31,674 bases of DNA from JAWXBT01 sp964523015 (GTDB taxonomy: Bacteria > Bdellovibrionota_C > UBA2361 > J135). Position 1 is the first letter of the stretch, and each line of letters begins with the position of its first letter. Below the pieces are notes generated by a model. The model saw only the letters and a program-made list of their open reading frames with translations. It ran no database searches and was not told where the DNA came from. The position numbers and the translations under genes are program-made. The stretch is taken from the NCBI GenBank assembly GCA_964523015.1, contig CAZFXN010000033.1:1-31674 (forward strand), read 5' to 3'. Below, piece after piece: positions 7,316 to 14,916 of the stretch.

Positions 7316-8350
7316 ATGATTAAAACTCATACTCTCATATCTAAGGCTAAGATCAACTTTAGACTAAAGGTTACTGGTCTTAGAGATGATGGCTACCATC
7401 TACTTAGCATGCTAAATGCGACAACCAGTCTTTATGATACTGTTAAAATTACTTTTTCAGATGAAAACTCCTGGTCTATTGGTAATATCTCATTTGGTAG
7501 TTATATACCTGATTCTCAGCGAATAGAATTAGACTCTGTACTCCGTAATGAAAAGAAAAGTCTTATCTTAAAAGCCTGTAACCAGTTCTGTGCAAAGTTT
7601 AACGTTAAGGTTGGTGGTGTAATCGATATTAATAAAGAGATCCCATCAGGTGCAGGATTAGGTGGAGGCAGTAGTAATGCTGCATCGATACTTAATTTTC
7701 TCTATGAAAATTGTCTAGAGAATCATGATGATGAATCTGATGTTAAATTTGATGATAAATCTGCTGGTAAATCAAAGGAGAAACTTAATCAGCTTGCCCT
7801 TAATCTCGCCCTTGATCTCGGTGCAGATGTTCCGTTTCTAATAAGAGGAGGCGTTGCTACAGTTAGTGGAATAGGAGAGAGAGTCACACCACTATCTAAG
7901 GAAACTCAAAGTTTATTTAACGGCATTGAATGCATCATTATTTTTCCTAATACCCATCTTTCAACAAAGGATGTTTTTTCCGTCTTTAGGAAAGATCGTC
8001 TAGAGCTAACGCCGAAGAGACCTGAGTCTCAATCTGATGATGACGTTCCTTTAAGAGATTTCCAGCAACATGAATTTCAAACCGTTGAGCAAATAACGGT
8101 ATCGCTTAAAAACGTGATTGATAACGATCTTACACTTTCCGCTATTAAGATTTGTCCTCTCATCGGGGATCTCTTAGCTAATTTATCAGAGATAATGGGG
8201 GTTTACCCATTTATGACCGGGTCAGGAAGCTCTATTGCTATTGTTCCAGCGACAGGTCCAAAATTCGATTTTGTTCAAAGGGAGGGTATAAAGAGGGCAC
8301 TTTTCGCCCACAAAATTAATCATTTTGACGGAAAGCTTCAAGTCGACTAA
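7316..8350 (+). CDS. ispE: 4-diphosphocytidyl-2-C-methyl-D-erythritol kinase
   Basis: 344 residues; GHMP kinase that phosphorylates CDP-methylerythritol in the MEP isoprenoid pathway. The N-terminus has SKAKINFRLKVTGLRDDGYH, the ATP-binding loop is PSGAGLGGGSSNAAS near residues 110-124, and MTGSGSSIA near 302 is the third GHMP motif. The protein is longer than the usual 280-300 residues, partly because about 20 residues are inserted after LNFLYENCLENH (near 138-157) as a tetrapeptide repeat encoded by 12-bp units. The start ATG at 7316 is forced: the ATG at 7309 is followed by an early stop. A second MEP gene, ispH, lies 8 kb away. Confidence 0.93.
   Translation: MIKTHTLISKAKINFRLKVTGLRDDGYHLLSMLNATTSLYDTVKITFSDENSWSIGNISFGSYIPDSQRIELDSVLRNEKKSLILKACNQFCAKFNVKVGGVIDINKEIPSGAGLGGGSSNAASILNFLYENCLENHDDESDVKFDDKSAGKSKEKLNQLALNLALDLGADVPFLIRGGVATVSGIGERVTPLSKETQSLFNGIECIIIFPNTHLSTKDVFSVFRKDRLELTPKRPESQSDDDVPLRDFQQHEFQTVEQITVSLKNVIDNDLTLSAIKICPLIGDLLANLSEIMGVYPFMTGSGSSIAIVPATGPKFDFVQREGIKRALFAHKINHFDGKLQVD
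7727..7786. repeat. 12-bp tandem repeat inside ispE
   Basis: In-frame units gatgatgaatct, gatgttaaattt, gatgataaatct, gctggtaaatca and a more diverged aaggagaaactt, encoding DDES, DVKF, DDKS, AGKS, KEKL. Units 1 and 3 differ at two bases. The repeat corresponds to a surface-loop insertion absent from E. coli IspE. Confidence 0.75.
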
Positions 8351-8367
8351 ATATACCCCTGACTTAA

Positions 8368-8442
8368 TGGCCGGTCGCCAAGCGGTAAGGCACTGGATTT
8401 TGATTCCAGCATACGGAGGTTCGAATCCTCCCCGGCCAACCA
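8368..8442 (+). tRNA. tRNA-Gln (anticodon TTG)
   Basis: 75 bases including an encoded CCA. The acceptor arms TGGCCGG and CCGGCCA pair fully; the anticodon stem CTGGA/TCCAG closes the loop TTTTGAT, giving anticodon TTG; the T arm contains GGTTCGAATCC. It lies 17 bp after ispE and before prs, a position also seen in several deltaproteobacteria. Confidence 0.97.
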
Positions 8443-8484
8443 TGTACTTTTGATATCTGTACTTTTAATATCGAGGACCCCACG

Positions 8485-9429
8485 TTGGAACGACAACTGA
8501 CAATTTTTTCTGGCAGATCAAATCCAGCATTCACCTCGGCTATCTGTGAAAGATTAAATGTTGAACTTGGTCGTTGTGAGGTTATCCGTTTCAGTGATGG
8601 TGAGCTGTCTGTTGATATTGGTGACAATGTTAGAGGACGTGACGTTTACGTTGTGCAAAGTACCTCCAGTCCTGGCAATGATCACTTAATGGAGTTATTA
8701 ATTTTGATTGACGCTCTTAAGCGAGCTTCAGCTTGGCGGATTACCGCAGTGGTCCCTTACTTTGGGTACGCTAGACAGGATCGTAAACTAAAGCCCCGTG
8801 TTCCAATTACCGCAAAGTTAGTTGCTGATATCATCACAACAGCAGGAGCTAATAGGCTTTTAACAATGGATCTTCATGCCGGTCAGATAATGGGATTTTT
8901 TAATATCCCAGTTGATAATCTTATGGCTCGACCTGTGATGTTACCTTACCTCTCTGATAAGTATGGTCATGAAAAACTAACGATCGTTTCTCCTGACATG
9001 GGCGGCATAGAGAGAGCCAGGCAGTACGCAACAAGATTAGGAAATGTAGATATTGCGATTATTGATAAACGTCGTGAGCGCGTAAATGAAGTTGCCGAGA
9101 TGAAAGTTGTTGGACAGGTAAAAGGACGGACCTGCATCTTGGTTGATGATATGATTGACACTGGTGGCACTATTGTAAAAGCTACCTCTGCGCTCTTAGA
9201 AAAAGGAGCTGCCAAGGTGGTGGCAGCATGTGTTCATCCAGTTCTCTCTAGTAATGCAGTGGACAGATTAACCCAATCAGATCTAGAAGAGTTAGTTGTT
9301 TGTGATACGATTCGAAACACAGCAATCAGCGCCTCTCCTAAGTTCAAAGTGCTTACAGTTGCGCCGCTGTTCGCTGATGCAATTGAAAGAATTCATTCAG
9401 ATGATTCAGTAAGTAAGCTTTTTACTTAA
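8485..9429 (+). CDS. prs: Ribose-phosphate pyrophosphokinase (PRPP synthase)
   Basis: 314 residues, standard for bacterial PRPP synthase, which transfers pyrophosphate from ATP to ribose-5-phosphate for nucleotide, His and Trp synthesis. Visible motifs are FSDGE near residue 35, the flexible-loop YFGYARQDRK near 92, the metal-binding MDLHAGQIMGFF near 127 and the PRPP loop LVDDMIDTGGTI near 215. It starts with TTG at 8485; GAGG at 8473-8476 sits eight bases upstream and the protein begins exactly where the family does (ERQLTIFSG). It follows tRNA-Gln by 42 bp. The next gene, rplY, is 140 bp downstream and may have its own promoter. Confidence 0.96.
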   Translation: MERQLTIFSGRSNPAFTSAICERLNVELGRCEVIRFSDGELSVDIGDNVRGRDVYVVQSTSSPGNDHLMELLILIDALKRASAWRITAVVPYFGYARQDRKLKPRVPITAKLVADIITTAGANRLLTMDLHAGQIMGFFNIPVDNLMARPVMLPYLSDKYGHEKLTIVSPDMGGIERARQYATRLGNVDIAIIDKRRERVNEVAEMKVVGQVKGRTCILVDDMIDTGGTIVKATSALLEKGAAKVVAACVHPVLSSNAVDRLTQSDLEELVVCDTIRNTAISASPKFKVLTVAPLFADAIERIHSDDSVSKLFT

Positions 9430-9569
9430 TTACATAATATATTCAGCATGTTGTGTCGTTAGGGGGATTTATTCCTACTTAATATCTGCGTTGGTATTTA
9501 CCAAGAAGTGTTTTTGTGATTAATTACACAGCCTTAAGTAATTATTTTCCGTAATTTGAAGGATGTGTC

Positions 9570-10292
9570 ATGCAAAAGTTTACCCTCCCGATTGAATCAA
9601 GAGATTCTATTGGCTCCTCTAAGTGTGGTGTTTTAAGACGTAAAGGCTTTTTGCCAGGTATTCTTTATGCTGCTCATGAGCAATCTACTCCTGTGTGTGT
9701 AAATAAGAATGAGTTTATAAAACTTGCTCAAAAGGCAACCTCTTCTCAGTTGTTTACTTTAAAGAGTGAGAATAAAAATCTTGATGGGAGAATTACTCTT
9801 ATCAAAGGAATTCAGAAAGATTATATAAAGAATTCTGATCCAATTCATGTTGATTTCATGGCTATTAGGGAAGATCAGGAGTTGGAAATTGAAGTTCCAT
9901 TAAAGTTCGTTGGTGAGCCAGTCGGTGTTAAGATAGGTGGCGGTGTTCTCTCTGTTGCGATGCATGAGATCTTAGTTTCCTGCCTACCTAAAAATATTCC
10001 AGATCGAATTTCGTTGGATGTAAGTGGTGTTGAGTTAGATCAAAGCCTTCATGCTAGTGATATCATCTTGCCTGAGGGAGTTACTCTGGCTATGGAACCT
10101 GATGAAACGATTGTCAGCGTTGTTGAAATTCGTGTTGTTGAGGAAGCTCCTGTTGTTGAAGCTGCTCCTGCTGAGGGAGAGGCTGCTGCAGTTGCTGCTG
10201 ATGGAACGACACCAGCTGCTGGTGATGCGCCAGCTGCTGATGCTGGTAAGGCTGGTGCTGCTAAGGCTGGAGGAAAGGAAAAAGAGAAATAA
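9570..10292 (+). CDS. rplY: 50S ribosomal protein L25 / general stress protein Ctc
   Basis: 240 residues of the long (TL5/Ctc) form that binds 5S rRNA. The N-terminal L25 domain has RRKGFLPGILYA near residue 23 and DFMAIREDQELEIEVPLKF near 94; the second beta domain ends about residue 190. The last 50 residues are an Ala/Pro/Glu/Lys-rich tail written with repeated GCT and GTT codons, including an 18-bp near-duplication (VVEEAP, VVEAAP) and an AGxK pattern; such tails are common and variable in this family. AAGGA precedes the ATG by about six bases. Pth follows within 31 bp, so the two are probably co-transcribed. Confidence 0.94.
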   Translation: MQKFTLPIESRDSIGSSKCGVLRRKGFLPGILYAAHEQSTPVCVNKNEFIKLAQKATSSQLFTLKSENKNLDGRITLIKGIQKDYIKNSDPIHVDFMAIREDQELEIEVPLKFVGEPVGVKIGGGVLSVAMHEILVSCLPKNIPDRISLDVSGVELDQSLHASDIILPEGVTLAMEPDETIVSVVEIRVVEEAPVVEAAPAEGEAAAVAADGTTPAAGDAPAADAGKAGAAKAGGKEKEK

Positions 10293-10323
10293 TCTTTTTC
10301 TAATTCAGTGAGGGCTTGTTCTT

Positions 10324-10917
10324 GTGGGGATGTTTAAGATCGTAGCAGGACTTGGAAATCCAGGAGAGCAATACAGCCAGACACGACACAATATAGGGTT
10401 CATGATCCTTGATGAGTTAGCTGGTGAATCAGCTAACTGGAAGGATTACGACGGATCGCTTCGTAGTGAGTTGCGGTTAGATGGAGCAAGTACCGGTAAG
10501 GAAAAAATAGTACTGGTCAAACCTTGTACCTATATGAATCGAAGTGGTGAGCCTCTGACTTCAGTTATGAGATACCACAAGTTAGAGTACGGTGAGTTAG
10601 TCGTCGTACATGATGATATCGATCTTGAGTTTGGGTCCATTAGAATTCGCCAAGGCGGTGGTGATGGTGGGCATAATGGAGTTCGCTCTGTAGTAAACAG
10701 CTTAAGTGAACCTAACTTTGTAAGGGTTAGGGTTGGAGTTAGTAGGCCTGCTATTGGAGAGCCTGGAAAGCATAAAGAGGTTGCTGATTGGGTGTTAGAA
10801 AAGTTCTCTAAGGAGGAGCTAAAGGAGCTTCCAGGTATTATAAAAAGGACCTGTGATGCAATTTCGGTTCTCTTAAGTGATGGTCTGACAAAAGCACAGC
10901 AGCGGTATAGTAAATAG
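10324..10917 (+). CDS. pth: Peptidyl-tRNA hydrolase
   Basis: 197 residues; releases peptides from stalled peptidyl-tRNA. Equivalents of the E. coli catalytic Asn10, His20 and Asp93 are in GLGNPG, TRHNIGF and VVHDDIDL, and the substrate-contacting GGGDGGHNG loop is intact. The start is either GTG at 10324 or ATG at 10330, two codons later. TGAGGG at 10309-10314 is spaced 9 bases from the GTG but 15 from the ATG, so I favour GTG. It follows rplY closely, the usual order. Confidence 0.95.
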   Translation: MGMFKIVAGLGNPGEQYSQTRHNIGFMILDELAGESANWKDYDGSLRSELRLDGASTGKEKIVLVKPCTYMNRSGEPLTSVMRYHKLEYGELVVVHDDIDLEFGSIRIRQGGGDGGHNGVRSVVNSLSEPNFVRVRVGVSRPAIGEPGKHKEVADWVLEKFSKEELKELPGIIKRTCDAISVLLSDGLTKAQQRYSK

Positions 10918-10973
10918 CATTTTAGTAGTAAGCGATTTAGTAATTGAATTTAGGAATTTTAAGGAGTGTATAA

Positions 10974-12995
10974 ATGATCGGCATATTTTCTTGGATGTTG
11001 CCTATAGTTGGTCTCTTTGGGATGCTTTTTGCCTATAAGATCTACAACGACATAATCATTGAGCCAAATGGCAATGCAAAGATGCAGGAGATCGCTCTAG
11101 CAATTCGTGAGGGATCATATGCTTTCCTTAGAAAAGAGGCTTTCTATCTTGGAATTTTTGTAGCCGTTGTTTTTCTACTCCTCTGGGTAACATTGGGATT
11201 CAACACTGCTGTCTGTTATGTTGTTGGATCTGCCTGCTCCATGGGTGCGAGCTTTATGGGCATGAAAGCCGCAACCTCAGCGAATGTAAGAACCGCCCAA
11301 GCGGCTTCAGAGAATAAGCCTGGTGGAGCGCTGATGATTGCATTTAATGGTGGCGCTGTAATGGGCCTTGCCGTAGCAAGCATCGGACTTTTAGGAGTTG
11401 GTCTTCTTTATCTTTGGCTTAATACACCTCTTGCTTCATCTGCTCTTATCGGATTTGGTATGGGAGCTTCATCAGTAGCTTTATTTGCTCGTGTTGGTGG
11501 TGGAATCTATACCAAGGCAGCTGATGTTGGCTCTGATCTTGTTGGTAAGGTTGAAGCAAATATTCCGGAAGATGACCCAAGGAATCCTGGTGTTATTGCA
11601 GATAACGTAGGTGATAACGTAGGTGACGTTGCCGGCATGGGCGCTGATATCTTTGAATCATATGTTGGGGCAATGATCGGTGCTATGGCAATTGCCGCAG
11701 CGCTTCCTGATGCTGCTTTAGTAAAAATTTCTACAGATCCAACTGCTCGTACTTGGCTTATGATTACCCCATTTGTTATGGGAGTTGTTGGTCTAGTCTG
11801 TTCATTAATAGCTATTAAATCAATGCATGCCATGAAGGATGGGGATCCTGCTGCAGCACTTAGAAATGCGACGTTACTTGCCGCAGGCCTTTTTATAGCT
11901 GCAATGCTTGGTTACTGTTTCTTTATCGCAACTTGGCTTTGGGTTGCTATGCTTTTTGGTACTGCTTGCGGAGTAGCAGTTGGCTTAATAGCCGAGTACT
12001 ACACTTCAGGTAAGCCTGTAGATGACATAGCTCAAGCATCCTTAACAGGACCAGCAACAAATATTATAAGTGGATTGTCTGTAGGATTTGCAAGTTGTGC
12101 AGCACCTCTTTTGGTCATTGCTTTGGCAATTCTTTTTGCTAACTGGGCTGCAGGACTTTATGGAATTGCCTTGGCCGCAGTTGCCATGCTTGCTACTGTT
12201 GGTATCACAATGAGTGTCGATGCTTATGGTCCTATCGCTGATAACGCTGGTGGTATCTCTGAGATGGCCCATCTTGGAAAGGAAACAAGAGCAATTACAG
12301 ATAGATTAGATAGTATTGGGAATACTACTGCTGCTATCGGAAAAGGGTTTGCTATTGCTTCAGCGGCATTGACTGCGTTGGCCTTATTTGGTGCTTATTC
12401 ACAGGTTATTATTAACCGTGGATTGGACCTTGATCTCTCTATAACAAATCCACTTCTTATTACTGGCGCATTTATTGGAGCTGCTATTCCAGCTCTTGTC
12501 TCAGCTTTAACCATGACCTCAGTAGGTAAGGCGGCAAGTCTTATGGTTACAGAGATTAGGCGACAATTTAGAGAGATTCCAGGCCTTCTTGAAGGAAAAG
12601 AAGGAGTAAAACCTGATGTCGCACGTTGTGTTGATATTTCAACCAAGGCAGCTTTGTCTGAGATGAGACTACCTGGTATTATTGCAATTCTTGCGCCTGT
12701 ACTTGTTGGATTTGTTTTTGGTCCAGAAGCACTTGGTGGCATGCTACTCGGCGCTACACTTGTTGGAGTTGTCTTAGCACTCTTCATGTCTAACGCTGGT
12801 GGGGCATGGGATAACGCGAAGAAGTACATTGAGCAAGGTAAGATGGAAGGTCAGCAGAAAGGATCGGATGCTCACAAGGCAGCTGTAGTTGGTGATACTG
12901 TAGGTGATCCGTTCAAAGACACATCAGGACCATCATTGAATATTTTGGTTAAATTAATGTCGATCGTTGCGCTACTAATAGCGCCTCTGATGTAG
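10974..12995 (+). CDS. hppA: Membrane-bound ion-pumping pyrophosphatase (K+-dependent type)
   Basis: 673 residues with about 16 membrane helices, the normal size. It couples hydrolysis of pyrophosphate to outward pumping of H+ or Na+. The active-site regions are DVGSDLVGKVE near residue 181, the metal/PPi-binding DNVGDNVGDVAGMGAD near 209, DNAGGISEMAHLG near 423 and VGDTVGDPFKDTSGPS near 640. The stretch GNTTAAIGKGFAI has Ala where K+-independent enzymes carry Lys, so K+ dependence is predicted. The Glu in DIFESYVG is placed as in several K+-dependent enzymes, but I cannot decide between H+ and Na+. AAGGAG precedes the ATG. It lies between pth and rpsF, where related genomes often have ychF. 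Confidence 0.96.
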   Translation: MIGIFSWMLPIVGLFGMLFAYKIYNDIIIEPNGNAKMQEIALAIREGSYAFLRKEAFYLGIFVAVVFLLLWVTLGFNTAVCYVVGSACSMGASFMGMKAATSANVRTAQAASENKPGGALMIAFNGGAVMGLAVASIGLLGVGLLYLWLNTPLASSALIGFGMGASSVALFARVGGGIYTKAADVGSDLVGKVEANIPEDDPRNPGVIADNVGDNVGDVAGMGADIFESYVGAMIGAMAIAAALPDAALVKISTDPTARTWLMITPFVMGVVGLVCSLIAIKSMHAMKDGDPAAALRNATLLAAGLFIAAMLGYCFFIATWLWVAMLFGTACGVAVGLIAEYYTSGKPVDDIAQASLTGPATNIISGLSVGFASCAAPLLVIALAILFANWAAGLYGIALAAVAMLATVGITMSVDAYGPIADNAGGISEMAHLGKETRAITDRLDSIGNTTAAIGKGFAIASAALTALALFGAYSQVIINRGLDLDLSITNPLLITGAFIGAAIPALVSALTMTSVGKAASLMVTEIRRQFREIPGLLEGKEGVKPDVARCVDISTKAALSEMRLPGIIAILAPVLVGFVFGPEALGGMLLGATLVGVVLALFMSNAGGAWDNAKKYIEQGKMEGQQKGSDAHKAAVVGDTVGDPFKDTSGPSLNILVKLMSIVALLIAPLM

Positions 12996-13030
12996 AGATA
13001 TAAATTTTAGGAGCAATCAGGAGTAATAAA

Positions 13031-13408
13031 ATGAGAAGTTATGAAATTGTAACAGTTTATAATGCCAATGTCGGGGATGCTGGACTTAGGACTGAAGCTA
13101 AGAAGATCAAAGAGGCAATCACTGCCAATGGTGGAGTGAATGTTATTATTGAAAATTGGGGTAAGAGAGAATTCTCTTATCGTATGAATGGTGAGCGTTA
13201 TGGCTACTATTTAAATTTTACCTTCTCCTCTGATAATCACAACATGATAACTGAGATTCAGCGTTTGATGACCATCTCTGATAGTGTTGTGCGATATCAA
13301 ACACACCGAGCTGATCTTCGATTTAAGAAATTTAAGCCTGTAAATAGAAAGCCATCTGAATTTGATACAGATTCCGATGACTTTCTTCCTGGCCCATCTA
13401 TGAATTAA
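13031..13408 (+). CDS. rpsF: 30S ribosomal protein S6
   Basis: 125 residues; starts MRSYEIVTVYNANV and carries the WGKREFSYRMNGERYGYY beta-strand pair typical of bS6, which binds 16S rRNA together with bS18. The C-terminal 20 residues are an acidic tail (DTDSDD). CAGGAG precedes the ATG by 8 bases. Its stop codon lies inside the first unit of a 12-bp tandem repeat, and the usual next gene, rpsR (the partner of S6), is absent. Confidence 0.95.
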   Translation: MRSYEIVTVYNANVGDAGLRTEAKKIKEAITANGGVNVIIENWGKREFSYRMNGERYGYYLNFTFSSDNHNMITEIQRLMTISDSVVRYQTHRADLRFKKFKPVNRKPSEFDTDSDDFLPGPSMN

Positions 13409-13492
13409 ACTGTGAATTAAACTGTGAATTAAGGAGCGAATTAAGAAGCGAATTAAGAAACGAACAAAAGTGCGCATTAGATAGTGGATTAG
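13397..13492. repeat. Eight-unit 12-bp tandem repeat in the rpsF-rplI spacer
   Basis: Consecutive 12-bp units from 13397: tctatgaattaa, actgtgaattaa (twice, identical), ggagcgaattaa, gaagcgaattaa, gaaacgaacaaa, agtgcgcattag, atagtggattag. The first contains the end and stop codon of rpsF. The conserved core is (T/C)GAATTAA and the first four bases vary. The array fills almost the whole 106-bp spacer up to the rplI ribosome binding site (TAGGAG, 13503-13508). Confidence 0.9.
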
Positions 13493-13514
13493 GTATTAAA
13501 GGTAGGAGATTTTT

Positions 13515-14069
13515 ATGAATGTAATTTTAAAAGATGATTTTCCAGCGTTAGGGTTCGTTGGTGATAAAGTTTCAGTAAAGAGTGGATATGCCAGAAATTT
13601 TCTCTTTCCACGTGGTTTAGCTATTGAAGCTAATGACTCCAATGAGCGATTGCTTAGGCATGCTCTATCAGCAATTACTTCGAAAAGAGTGAAGTTAAGA
13701 GCTGAAGCTGAAAAGATAGCTGAAGATATGAAAGCTAAGAAACTTGAATTCTCTCTTAAATCAGGAGAGTCAGGTAAGACTTTTGGATCTATCACTACCA
13801 AAGAGATCGAAGCAGAGTTAGGAAAGCTCGGTTTTCCAGTTGATCGAAGAAGAATTAAGCTTACTGAGCCTTTAAAGAGAGCTGGTAAATTCACAGTCGA
13901 TGTTCGTCTGCATGCTGAAGTTACTGTACCAGTAGAAATAGAGATTACAATTGAGTTAATCGAGGAAGAATCTAAAAGAGCTGACTCTGAAGGTGACAAT
14001 AAAAGAGGAAAACGATCATCCAAACCAAGAAAGCAAGAAATAGAGAATGAAGAAGAGACGGCTGAGTAA
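13515..14069 (+). CDS. rplI: 50S ribosomal protein L9
   Basis: 184 residues. The N-terminal domain begins MNVILKDDFPALGFVGDKVSVKSGYARNFLFP-like (seen here in shorter pieces such as GYARNFLFPRGLA), followed by the long connecting helix and a C-terminal domain with SGKTFGSITTKEI. About 35 residues beyond the usual end form a charged Lys/Arg/Glu tail. The Shine-Dalgarno TAGGAG is seven bases upstream. The last 23 bases overlap the start of the LamG-like gene. Confidence 0.95.
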   Translation: MNVILKDDFPALGFVGDKVSVKSGYARNFLFPRGLAIEANDSNERLLRHALSAITSKRVKLRAEAEKIAEDMKAKKLEFSLKSGESGKTFGSITTKEIEAELGKLGFPVDRRRIKLTEPLKRAGKFTVDVRLHAEVTVPVEIEITIELIEEESKRADSEGDNKRGKRSSKPRKQEIENEEETAE

Positions 14070-14916
14070 CGGCCCCTCATTTGCGTTTCTCACTATATTA
14101 TTTCTAATTTTTTTTCTTGTACCGGTCCTCTTTATTGGTCCGTTACTTGGGCTGTATAGTAACGATCTGTCTCCACAGCAATTGGCTCAGTCTGAAGGTG
14201 CATTTACAGCTCCAATTCACATTCATGGGCGAGGTGCTTTTTTAAAAGTACAATCTGCTGAAAATCTCTCTCCGGTGAAAGATAGAGATTTTTTAGCAAT
14301 CTCTTGGTTTAATCTTCAAGATCTACCCGAGTCCGGTCAGCGGATGTTTATCCTATCTCGGTACAATATTACAAACGGAGCAAAAAATGGGTACGCCATT
14401 GCTATCAACCGGACCATGGATTCCCTAAGACCTGAGGTGTTTTGGCGGGATGGTCATGGCAATGGTGGGTGGTATACATTTTCAGATGTAAAATTTCTAC
14501 CTGGTTATTGGTTTATGATTGCACTGGCTTACTATGATGATCAAAAACTAGGTCTTTTTATAGGTAGTACCGGGGTAGATGGTAAAATTAGGATTCAAAA
14601 TGCCGGTGGTTATGATCTAGGCAAGAGTGTCATCCCTGGGGGGAATGCTCCGCTAAAAGTCGGGTCTGTCAAAACTGGTTTGTTTACAGGGAATATTGGT
14701 CCGGTTGGAATGTTTTCAAAAAAAGGAATTTCGGCTGAGTTGAAATCTATTATTAAAAGTTTTCTTAAAGAGCCGCTAACTGTTCCAAGCTTTTTAAATG
14801 ATGAAGACACATTATTTTGGTCTCCAGATGCAAAAACAGATCTTAGTCCCCATAATCACGAGTTGAAATTTATTGATCCATCTAAAGGCAAGCTAGAAGA
14901 GCTACATGATCTTTAA
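14047..14916 (+). CDS. Membrane-anchored LamG/concanavalin-like protein
   Basis: 289 residues. After a basic MKKRR start, residues 11-36 form one membrane helix, so the rest should be outside the cytoplasm as an anchored domain. Residues 50-245 look like a concanavalin A/LamG jelly roll: FLAISWFNL, ILSRYN...GYAIAINR, FWRDGHGNGGWYTFSDVKFLPGYWFMIALAYY, LGLFIGS and TGNIGPVGMFSK give the alternating strands typical of that fold. Such domains often bind glycans, but no ligand is implied by the sequence. The gene overlaps rplI by 23 bp and the O-antigen ligase-like gene by 11 bp, suggesting coupled translation and a shared role with the latter. Confidence 0.75.
   Translation: MKKRRLSNGPSFAFLTILFLIFFLVPVLFIGPLLGLYSNDLSPQQLAQSEGAFTAPIHIHGRGAFLKVQSAENLSPVKDRDFLAISWFNLQDLPESGQRMFILSRYNITNGAKNGYAIAINRTMDSLRPEVFWRDGHGNGGWYTFSDVKFLPGYWFMIALAYYDDQKLGLFIGSTGVDGKIRIQNAGGYDLGKSVIPGGNAPLKVGSVKTGLFTGNIGPVGMFSKKGISAELKSIIKSFLKEPLTVPSFLNDEDTLFWSPDAKTDLSPHNHELKFIDPSKGKLEELHDL

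Noticed and set aside
11608..11631. Perfect 12-bp tandem repeat (gataacgtaggt twice) in hppA
   Set aside because: It encodes DNVGDNVGD, a universal active-site motif of membrane pyrophosphatases, so the repetition is explained by function and is not counted with the other arrays.
13211..13477. Minus-strand open frame over rpsF and its spacer
   Set aside because: Its repetitive FLIR/SLIH peptide is only the complement of the 12-bp array and the rest is antisense to rpsF.
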